A stretch of DNA of 64,000 nt, from positions 1 to 64,000 of the forward strand of contig JAMZAV010000773.1 of NCBI GenBank assembly GCA_024449915.1, read 5' to 3'. The notes beneath the pieces are model-generated. The model saw only the letters and a list, made by a program, of their open reading frames with translations. It searched no databases and was not told where the DNA came from. This document shows, piece after piece, positions 44,856 through 56,800 of the stretch (its first letter is position 1; each line of letters starts with the position of its first letter). The position numbers were made by a program, and so were the translations under genes. Source of the stretch: Sweltsa coloradensis. Its lineage: Eukaryota; Arthropoda; Insecta; Plecoptera; Chloroperlidae.

Positions 44856-47800
44856 CTTAAACACAAAAGATTTTTTAAATTTAAAAAAAATAGCGTATTT
44901 ATTTAAGCAAATTTTCATATTTTTATTTTACACATAGTAGGCCTACTCTGTTGTTTTTTATTGGTGTTTATTTTTTTACTTTTTTAAATATCCATTTAAA
45001 AAGTAGGGGGTTACCATAACACTCAGGGATTTATCAATATAGTACTTTTTAACTAAGATTGATGAAGATTTCACAGGTTGGGAAATCAATTAGTAGTATT
45101 TATAAACATTCTTTTACACAGTATCCGAACCTTCTTCATAAATAAAACGTACCTACCGGTACATGCGTTAACCAAGGTTTACCGATCCTTGCGAGTTCAG
45201 AGATGACAATGAGCTATTTATTACCTGGCAGGCGTCTGCTTTCCCTCCCCCGGCACACAGACCATCTTCTGGTAGCCGCTGGTATTTCCCGAGGACTGCT
45301 TGACATTGTTCGAATTCCACCACCTCAACCCAGGCCTTGTGAAGGGTGGACGGCAGGGTGGCATTGCGGACACTCGTCACACCGTAGCCCGATACCGAGC
45401 AGTTGCCTAGAATTAACCCTACTCTTGCATTCTGCATGGTAGTTTGGATATGTTATTTATTTTCAAAATGACACAGAATAACATACAATAAAACCACATA
45501 CAACCTTTTAATATTATTTATAAATGAATTAAACAATGAATTGTTCTATTTCATTATTTTCATGTTTTGACCATAACAATAATGCATTTAAAAGCAAAAA
45601 TCACTTCATAAATGATACCTGCTCTCAAATTGAATATTTTCAAATTTAATCTGAAGTCTGGTACTGCTCTTACACAGCAAAGACACTATACTATTACTTG
45701 GGATTGGACCTTTCAACAAAATAAATTATAACGTTTTGGGGAGCAGAGCTCCTCTAAGTATATGCATCACTTTTCTGTCCACCCATCCTTCCATCTGTGC
45801 ATGTGTCACGTATCAATATAAAAACTCTTCATGACCTTTGATTGACATGAGTTTTTGTTCTTCACATTTTCAAGAATTACACAGAATGTTCTTAGAGACC
45901 CAGGGTGAAGGGGCAATCTTCACTCTCGCTGAACCCGGCACCTCCACCAAAAGTGAAAAACTTGCTGAAATATTTGTGTATTCTTTCGACAATTTGTTCA
46001 ATACGTATTTTTGCTCCCTATTTTCTTTTTATCGTCAATGATGTATGCACAAGCGTATACATGTGTGTATATGTACATGTATGTAGGTTAATACAGTCAC
46101 AACTGCATGACAACAGTGTTGTTGAAAGCCAAGATGGCGTGGCGCCCTAGCAGACTGGTATTACAGAGTAGTTTTGTTGATTCGTCACAGTCCCTGGCAA
46201 CAACATGCAGCGGTTTTATAAATTTCAGATGGCAGCACCCTTTCAACCTTCTAGGAAGTTTGACATGATAAGATTTAAAAAGTTTGGCATACAACTGAAA
46301 TTTCAGACATCCTGTGTAGTGTGAAGTTATTAGTCAACAATAAATACTTATAAAACATCTATGTTTAGCCAAAAAGTGAGCCTCTCCATTATTCTCATTT
46401 GATTTTAGAGCACTTTAAAAAAGTCTACAGTGATTATCTACAAACAAAAATGTCCTATGTACGACATAATCTTAGTTTGAATCTTGATGGGCCAAATGTT
46501 TTAATATGATAAAAGACTGAGTTTCGAAAGAGATAACAGTTGATCTAAACATATTCTCTATTATTTCACTCGTTTTGAAGATTATTTCTTCCCAAACTGA
46601 CTTGTTAAGCAAATTTCATAAATACTCTACTATGATTGGCCAAACGTAGGCCTTATATCTTTTAATTGGCATACAAAATATTATTCAGGTTTGCAAATCA
46701 CAAAAATAATTTATGGCTATTACACGCAAACAATATAAACTCACGCAACTTACTGATATTTTATTAATTTCATAATCTGTGCAGACAATTAAGTTTTTAG
46801 CATACTTTGCAAAATTACAAAATTATTTAATGAGAAATACATAGCCAGGCCAAATTTAGTAAAGGGACTATTACTCCAAAAAATATATTTTTACTATAAT
46901 AGCTAGAGCATAATACTACACTAAAATGACAATTGAAAAAATGATATTATACTAGGAAAACGCTCAGTTGGACGCGTTGATAAGCGAGCACGTGCTACAT
47001 AATTTGTTGATGGTCCAAATTTCAACCTGATCTGAATCTTCGTGCAACCGCTATCATGAGCCAAAACAGCTTCAGCTTCGTGCGACTTTTCGTTGCCGTG
47101 GTAACGTTACTTTTGTTAAAATGTAATTTCCATCTACACTAATTATCGGATCAAAATAAAATTAACATATTCGTGACCGGACGGACATTCTAAATGATTT
47201 GGCTACCTCAGATTTTGTCGCCGTTTCGTTTAAAAAAAAAATTTCGATTAACTTTAATGTAACTTTATAACTTTTTGAACGATTTTGCCACAAAACTAAT
47301 GGCATTCAATCCAGATCGAAGCTTGCGGATGGTCCAAATTTCAACTCGATCCGAACCTCCGTTCGACCGCTATCATGAGCCAAAAAGGCTCTAGCTTCGT
47401 GCTTATACTTTCCGTTGCATGGTAACGGTACTTTGTTATAATGTAATTTCCATCTACTCTACTTATCGGATCAAAATAAAATAAACACATGCGTGACAGG
47501 ACGGACATTCTAAATGATTTGGCCACCTCAGATTTTGTCGCCGTTAAGTTTAAAAAAAAAACTTGCGATTAACTCTTATGTAACTTTTTAACTTTTTGAA
47601 CGAATTGACCACAAAACTAATGGCATTCAATCCAGATCGAAGCTTGCGGATGGTCCAAATTTTAACTCGATCCGAGCCTCCGTTCGAATGTTATGGCGAG
47701 ACATACAAACAAAAAAAAAAAAAAAAAAAAAACAGTGACTATTTTTTCCGGCAGAGTCAAATGGAAACGCTCGCTTCGCTCGCTTAATAACTGTGATTTT

Positions 47801-50800
47801 ACACGAATTTTTAAAGCTTTTTGATCCTGAAATTGGCGACACTTGGCGTTTTTGAATTTCTTAAATCGGTTTCAACATCATTATTTTTTATTCACATAGA
47901 TTCTAGAGCATTATACCAATCCAAAATATACATTTAGAAAATTGTGTTTCAAAACTATGCACAAATGTACACTCAAACACGCAAAAACAAGTGTTCCGAA
48001 ATTACACCCCTTTCTGGAAATCAGGAGATTTTGACCGAACCACTTGCACAAATTACAAAAACATAACATAGAGGATTTACAGAAAATGTAGCAGAGTACG
48101 TCAATAATGGCCAATTTTTTGGAGCCAAAATCCTCCAAGGTCACGTATAATAAAGATTGTCCTCATGTTATTCCTTATGGGAGATTTTTGGCGATGGGAC
48201 CAAGCTCGAAAATTACCAAGTTTGGCCATTTTTTCGGGTCAGGGTGGACCAAATTTGATGTTGTTAATTTGTAAATTCACAATTAGCACGAATGAAATAT
48301 ATTTTTGGAGTTTTGCGAGTGAATACCCCTTAACGAATTTCGTTGGTGGAGGTGCCGGGTCAAAATTTGTTTAGGGTTTTAAAACTAGAAAGATTAGAGT
48401 GGAGTGTAGATCATTATCAAAACATTACCCTTCACACAGATTAAATACCACTAGGAAAACGCTTAAGTCCCGCCGCGTTGATGGATGAGCTTTTTAGTAA
48501 GTTTTTATTTTGCGTAGGACCACTTTTTCTTTGCAATTGCTTTTTGAATGCATTGTAGGTGATTGTTGTCAAGTTTCTATTGTTAATTGTTATTATAAAT
48601 CTAAAAAAACCTCATATTAAAACCTTTATTTCTATGGATTCCGGCTACCTTTTTCAACTTTTTCTTTCAAAAAGTACTACATCACCATAACACTTATGTC
48701 CATGTAAAATATGAACGTTGTAGCCTCAACCGTTTGGTCAGAATCGGCCCAAATGTCACAAAAATATTGCGCTAAAAATCGGAAAAAATCGTAAAAGTAC
48801 GATATTCATGAGAAATTTTTCTTCGATTGTACCCAAAAACGTGGCAGGTCTAAGTTTAGAGATTTTGAAGGTCCCCTTCAATTTTCATCAAGATCGCATA
48901 TGCCGTTTGCCCGGTAGAGAGCGAACAAACAGACAATAATACAAACAAAAAAAAAAAACACCCGAGCTAAATTTTTTGGGGGGTCAGTGAAATTGAAGTC
49001 TTCGCTTCGCTCATCCAAAAACTTGTTGATTCATTTGTCTATCTAAGTTTACAATTAAATGTGTTGTTTAATGCAAAAACAGTATCTACTATATTGAACT
49101 TTCCATAAATCTTGCAAGTTTATTTGCGGTCATGTTCATCTAAAAACGGACGAAAGAAGCAAGCGGCTTGAGCTAAGGATTCTTATTCAGGATTGTACAG
49201 ACGTAGCCATTTTAAATAGTTACTTAGTGCCTGATGAAGGCTACATCTGGTAAAACTGCTATATAGCAGACATTTTTTTAAAGAGAGTTTTCGTTCTATG
49301 TATATTCAACTTAAAGAAGTCCTAACCTGTAGCCTTGAAATCGGAAGTGGGTAGTTTTGTGACCTCTACTCTTGACGGTTTCTTCAGTCGAACCAGAGCC
49401 AAATCGTTCCGACCGGTGTTCCTGGAAGAACAGGAAGAGATGTTGACATCCAGATCCGAAGAGGGAGGGAACTCTGTCCCAATGTATACACCGTGAGTTA
49501 CATCCAAGAATTCATATCACGATAACGACGCTCCATCACATCTCATGTTCACCCAAGATTTAATATTGACTTTCGTTATAAATTAAAAGTAAATTTATGG
49601 TTTTAAAACTTGAGATTCATACTTGAATCTCATTTTATTACTCTGAAAGACCATTGTATTTTTATTTATTGTGCTAGTAATTTTTGTGCAAGTTTATTTT
49701 TCATCCCCAACTCCAACAGTCTAATGCAAAAGTCACATGCTAATACATACTCACACACAACCAGATAATAAGTCGTTTTATTACAAAACTGAACAGTATG
49801 TTCTGATATATTTAGTTTTGACCTGAGTTCACAATACACATCTGATAGCAATCAAAACTAGAAAGATTTTGTACTTTTGTCATCTTTGTCCATTGTTATA
49901 TTAATAAGATTCATTGCAATTTTTGGATTTAAAATTAAATAATTAGGAGTAAATACATTTCTTTAACTCAGTTGTTAACTCGTCGTCTATGAAACTTAAA
50001 GATTACAGAATATATAACTGGAAATTTTAAATTGAAACTTTAGAAAAATAGTCATAATTGAGGATTATAGTTATAACTTATAAGTAGAAGTACGCGTATA
50101 CAGCATTTTATAGTGTTATTTCATAGCGTTTTGTAGCATCTACTTTGGGCCACTTTCAAAAATTTGTGTATGAAGTTTTTTCATAATTTATTTCCAAATT
50201 TTGTCATTAAGGTTGAATTAATATCAACTGAATAAAAATGTGTATAAACAAATAATAAAGATACTATGTAAAATTAAATTAAATAAAATTGGACTGGAAA
50301 ACCATAGTTTTAAGTGAAAAGTAGGCCTAGCGCTTTGTAGCATCTTTTCGCAAAACGCTATTTTCACGTATAGAGAGATTGTTTTGTACCGTTTTTAACC
50401 TGTATTGCATGTTTAGTAGAATTTGTATATTGTATCATATATTCATGTTTTTATTTATGTATTTTTAGAAGAATTTGTATGTTGTATCATATATTCATGT
50501 TTTCATATGTATGTTTATTGTTTAGTAGAATTTGTGTTTTGTACTGTGTTTGTATTTTTATTACATGTTATTTCTTAAATGTACGTTGTAAACACTTTAT
50601 GTAAAATGGCAGCGAGATGCCGTATTCTAGTAAATAAACAAATAAATAAATAAATAAGAGAAAGAAAGAAAGAAAGAAAGAAAGAAAAAGAAATCAAAGA
50701 TATAAAGATTTCTACGCTACAACAAAGAAAATAAGTATCTTACTTACTTATTGTACTGTCTCGCCACTATCTTGGCCACCCGATGTCTCTCCCTCCTGGC

Positions 50801-53800
50801 AACGAGCACCTCCCACTCCCTGGCCCTGCTAACCACGCGGACAACAACACAAGGTTAGTACACAACTAAACCTGTTCGGTCAGATAGCACTTTTATATTC
50901 CAGCATGCAAATAAACAAGGCTTAGGTCATTTGAAATTCAAATAGACATAATATTAGATAGTATTTTGCTTAAAGAGTCTTCACAAGACGTTCATGTATT
51001 CTCACACTCGTAAGTACTCACATTAATTTGTACAACGTTCTGGAGAAAATTTGGAACTTACATAGGCGAATTCTAAAATGCACACAACACTGACATTTTT
51101 ATACAGAACATGAAAAAAAACAGAATAATGCTTTATGTAATAAACACTATACATAAAAGTCAACGCACCGGAAGCTTCCGTTGCGTTTATTGCATAAATC
51201 CATTAGGTTTTTTGAATGTTTTGCTGTATAAAAACGTCAGTAGTTTGTGTATTTTAGAATTCGCATATGTAATTCCAAATTTTCTCCAGAACGTTGTACA
51301 AATTAATGTGAATACTTAAAAGCGTGCAGAATACATGAATGTCTTGTTATCTTCAACAATAAATTTAAAAGAACCATATTTTTGCAACCATTGGTTTCTA
51401 ATTCGAACAACTTATTTTTAGAATCGAAAACTATTTTCGTTAATTGTTTCGTTGCTCCAAGAAATAAAAAAAACTCGGAACTACAATTATTGGCTGACCA
51501 ATAATTAGATGTACTTACGCATCTATGTTCCAACACACATATTCATAAAATATCTTTATACACTAACCATTGATGACACTTTATTTTGAAATAATATCCC
51601 AGCCACAACCAGATATATGAACATAGTATTATCTATTATGTGCATTTCTGCATCGGAAATTTAAATGCACGTAGCAAACGTGAGAATATCATCTATGATT
51701 CTAGGAAGTATAGTCTATTACAGTGTTTGTGATAATAATTGTAAAAAGTTTGGAAGTGTTCACACCTATGAGGGTTAAAACATAATGCAAAACAGTAAGG
51801 ATTATTATTTAAAGTTTTTCTGTTTTCTTATAATAACATAATATTATTTTTTCATGTTCGTGCTTGTGCCAACGTACATTTCGTAAACATGGTATACCTT
51901 GCCCAACCTGCATTGTTCAGTTCGCATTTATAAAAACAATAATTAAGTTAAAAATAAATGTTTACTTACTAAAACACATGTTCTTAATTTAACTATGTTA
52001 TTTACATTTGCAATAGCACATTTTTAACGCAACTTGTGTGTACTTTGTGCACGAGACTTGCACTGGCAATGAAAGGCGACAAGAACAAACTTACAAATTA
52101 TTGGGAAACATAAAAACATTTTTCTTACTACAATTGCTGTTTAATAAAACCGGTTGCCTAAGTAATAATCAAGAACCATTCTAACCATTTCATTCATATT
52201 ATTTTACATTGTTTAATCATCGTAATCTTTTGCTTGTAGTAAGTACAAAAGGCGTGGTTGGTTTACTGGGCAACGAGAAACGCCCATATATTTTTAAATA
52301 TATTCTAGAACAACTCCATATTACATATATTTTTATTTATAACATAATTTGCCACATTGATAGCATTGACTATAATATCAACCAAACTGATTTCCTTGTA
52401 CCATTATTGTATAATTGTAATCCTATTATATCCAATGTGCATCTGCATTGCTTCACTATAACAAGTGGATTTGAATCAATTCATGAGAACCACGGTACGA
52501 GGTTATACACAAAAAACATTGCAAAATGTTAACGTCAATGAGAGAATATGTTGTTTTACGAGGCAAATGTCACACCCAGATCAAATCTGTTACACCTAGC
52601 TAAAGGAAGCGTAGCTAAAAAAAATATATTTGTAAATTCAACCTATATAAAAAGTTCATTCATCCCAATAGGGAACCTAAGTGGGCGTTGTCTGGTTCTC
52701 TCCGGTCAGCGTGGTATAGGCGATTAACCCGTGCTAAATGTTTCGTAAGTGATAGCGCGAGAACCCGACCACGGACCGGAATAATATTCATACTGTAAGA
52801 AACTATAATCTTTCCTCTTTGCGTGGATATACATAACTCTGCTCTATCACAAATATTAATGACATTTGTTTTGAGTCGAAGTGAACTCTACATTTACACT
52901 GTTGCCAAACCTTCCAAACTGCTCATGAAAAAGCACGTAAAAACATTTTGTCCGTGGCATCAGCATAACATTTGGTATCCGACTTGCTTTGGGGCTACTG
53001 TGAGGTCACTGGGTTGTACTAGATTATACATTACTAATAAAATATCCTTTAATGTGCCAACAAAATCTTGAATGAAAAGTACATTTAGCAACCATGGACA
53101 GGCGCGTGGTATGCGAGGATGCCACAGCTGCACACAACGTGGCTGCGTCTCGCTTAGGTTGCCGCTCAGTCAGAGCATGGTCAGAGTACAGTTGCGACAC
53201 CGCGCAAACATGGGCCCATTTAAACTCATAATAGTTTGAATTTAGGAAGCGTCATCGAGCAAAGTAGAATGCCATCATCTTCTTCACAGAATTATGCATC
53301 TTGTGATGTTATTGGTTTAGATTTCTTTTGCGCGAGTCAAAAGATACGGCGAGTTACATTTTCGTACCATGCTAATTCTTATGGGCGCTGAGACCAGAGA
53401 GAACCAATTTCCTTCCCGCCTTCAAAACTTAGGTTCCCTATTTCAATTTCAAACATTCTAAAATTAATACAGTTTCAAAATTGTCAGAGGATTTTTTTCA
53501 CGTGCAAAAACCAAAAGGGGATCTCGAAATAGGAAGATGCAATATTCATATTTTACAATGCAGATAATCTTATCTCATGGTTCATCATTGAAGAGGCTAT
53601 AAGGTTCACTAATTAATTAATAATTTATCATTGGTATTGTCATTGATTGGCCATTATTTTCACATCGATGTAGTCGGCGTCATTTGTCAATGAAAATCAG
53701 AGATACAAATATAAACGAATTCATTTCATTATTGTTGAAGAGGTTTCTCCCAGGAAATCAAAATAATGTATGAGAAAAAAGGCAATCATTTTATATTTAC

Positions 53801-56800
53801 TTGCCTCTCACAACTAGTATGTCCACCCAAAAGTGCCGGGTAACTAAATTTAAACAGTTATGAATACAAAATGTTCACAATTTAAAACAATACAAATACG
53901 AAATACAAATCATTACATACACGAACATGTATTATCAAATTAAAAACAAAATACAATAAATACAATAAGTCAAACTTAAATAACAAAGGTGTAAATACAC
54001 CAAAAACTGACTATCATTTTTTAAATAAAAAAATAATGAAATAAGGTTGTAAAATACAACACTACCGTGAAAAGGTGATGAAAGTGAATATTATTAAAAG
54101 TCATATTGGTAAACTAGCTTAAACAGCTGCTTTAAATAAGTGAAGTTTCATGTGATAAATGTCAATTTTTAGAGGGAGTTTACCGTTTTGGGTTTACATG
54201 ACACGTGGGAAAATAACTAGCTAGATCGGCAAGAATATGGGGCCTGAGGAAAACAACAGTTTCTGCACACCTCGCGTACGCCGTGCTCCTTAGATCAGGA
54301 CGTCCAATGAAGGAGTGTCCAAGGTTTGATGATGCTATCGGCTTGAGAAGGCGGCGGTCTAGCTTAGCGTACACGAGGCCTTGACTGTGGCCATGGCAGA
54401 GGCAGACACTTGTATAGTGGGCGCGGGAACGCGAGATAGTTTCATCGAAACATATTTGCAGACATTACCCATATAAAAACACTGACCTAAAGGTGCACTT
54501 ATTTATCCATAACTTCATCGACACGGACCTACTTCGTCAAGATATTTACTTTCATATCCCTTCAAGATTTACAAAAAATTACATCCCCTTCAAAATTCCA
54601 CGTGCTCGTATTGTAATTTTTAAATTTCCCCCCATTGACAGAATTCAAGACACCTATAACAAATTATTAGCCATTAATCCAGATATTGACAACAACCACA
54701 TGAAACTTCAATTATTTAAAGCAGCTGTTTATGCCAGTTTACCAACATGACTCATTTATCACTCTTGTCACCTTATCAACTTTTCACCAGTTTTGTATTT
54801 TATAACCTCATTTTTATAGTACTTGTTCATGTATTTAATGATTTGTATAACGTTTTGTATTGTTTTGAATTGTATTTTGAATTGTTTAGTTTTAGTTACC
54901 TAACACTTGTGGGATAATACCTGTTGTTATAGAGATCAATAAAATATGTATTCATATTTTTTTAACGTCTATGAGTTTCATTATGAGTTGGAATGTGCGG
55001 GTAGAGGTTTTGATGGTCGGATCGGGCCGGCTATGGAAAGAGGACCGTTATAATACTGAATGTTAAAATGCCTAATCCATTTTTATTGTGAAGAATCTTA
55101 TATTATATAGTTTTTCTCACAATTCATTTTCAATTGTGTGGATTTTCATTGAAATGGCATTTTGTATCCAGGCTATAAATAGAAAATTATCTGGACCGGC
55201 ACCTCCACCATCCCGCCAAAATTATACTTTATCGCTACTCGAAAATCAAGCATATGTTTTGATTATGAATTCCCGACGCAGCCCGAATTTTCGGCTACCT
55301 TTAATACACAGCACTTATTATGAAACCTCATCTACAAAACAGGACCATAAATAGAACTAAAACTAAATAGATTCACACTAAATAATGAATGAAAAAACAA
55401 ACTTCAAAATAATGATATTATAATAACAATGTAGGCCCTACAATAAACATTGTTTAAACAAGTCTCGGGCACAACATATTTTTACATAAATTGTTGTCTG
55501 TTCACCTGGACTCATACCTGTTGACAACACAGTGAGCGGCAGTAAGAATCCAGTGGGGGTGAATCAGGACGCCCCCACATACATGGCTCAGTTTACCTCT
55601 CACCTTCCGCTTCATGGATATATCACCTGGTGTCTCTTCATCTGGAAATAAAGCTAACCTTAGGGTTCTATTCCCACACGATCAAGGTAAACAGGTGATG
55701 GGGAATAGGAATACTCTTTCGTCATGCATTCTTAACCCTCAGGACAGTAATTAGCGACCCAAAATTTTGCTTTTTACTTCAGCAATTTGAAATTTGTGAT
55801 TTTTTAAAGAATTTTAGAATTTTCATAGATTTTTTCCTTGATGTTTTATGAACAAAATTTTGAATTCCAAATTGACATAAAAACTGAAAAAAATCTTTAT
55901 TTTATTTTATTGAAAAAAACTAGATTTTTTGCAATTTTTCATCTTCGTTTTTTCCACATGTTCAAATTGAATCTACTACAGGCAAACAAAATATTCGGGA
56001 CGTCCCAGAAATTTGTGGATTTCTGTGTTTTTATACACAATTTGGTTTTTGAACAATTACAAAAATCCTTGTAATCATTATAATTTAGTTGGGAAAAATT
56101 CTACCAATTCAGAACAAAAAAAGCAGCTTTTTATTGTTATTAGCTTTTAAAAGTATGAAGAACTGGCCGATTTAACTGTGTGGATTTTTAAATGTGGTGG
56201 TACATATGTGTACCAATAACCTATAAATGGTTTTAAGAGGGTACGCTGAACTTGGCCCAACTCAAATGCGCGCACTCAGGTGTTAATGATTTCTGCTGAA
56301 CGGTTGATGATATCATTACTAAATTTTGCATGGCTGTAAAGAAAGTAGTCCTATATTGATATCCGCAATTGGTTTAAAAAATAAGCATTAAAGATCCATT
56401 GCGAGACATGAGTCCAAAACGTGAACTGGGAAATCCAAAACATGGATTCCAATTTTGGAAATTCACACCAAACAGTTTATCTTACGATAAAACCAAATAA
56501 ACCTGTGCGTTCACATTGATTTAAACGTTGATATCTAGTATGAAAATTTACGTTAAGAAAATCTGTACACTTTGAGTTAATTCCCGAAGCTGACAAAAAA
56601 GAGTAAATTTCAGTGATGTCACTTTTTTTTTTTCAAAATCAACTCATTAATTTAGGAATACGCGTACTTGATAGCATAGATTTATTCTTTATTAACCAAC
56701 GTTAGTGTGAAATTTGATAACGGTGTTATGCAATGATATTTAACATCTATAGTAGGCTAGATCCCCAGTCTTGGTCCACTTCCGTGACAATTTGAAGCCA

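Larger units (their letters stand above)
45407..49326 (-). other. Serine protease intron 4
   Basis: Holds a TTAAGGGG MITE split by Helentron-like copy I (46861-48332), Helentron-like copy J (48451-49018), and a CCCGGCACCTCCACCA motif at 45932. 46100-46850 is AT-rich with nothing recognised. Confidence 0.7.
50829..55517 (-). other. Serine protease intron 2, repeat-rich
   Basis: Contains a palindromic element (50983-51346), a TIR element with TA flanks (52671-53438), two LINE 3' ends in opposite orientation (53830-54180, 54485-54960) and a dispersed repeat (55064-55290). Confidence 0.7.

Noticed and set aside
49422..49515. Upstream extension of the protease exon 4 frame ('[16 protein letters not shown]')
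   Set aside because: The frame is open but gives no acceptor in phase; TTCTTCCAG at 49422 with exon start 49421 restores phase with exon 3 and the expected Asp-region spacing.
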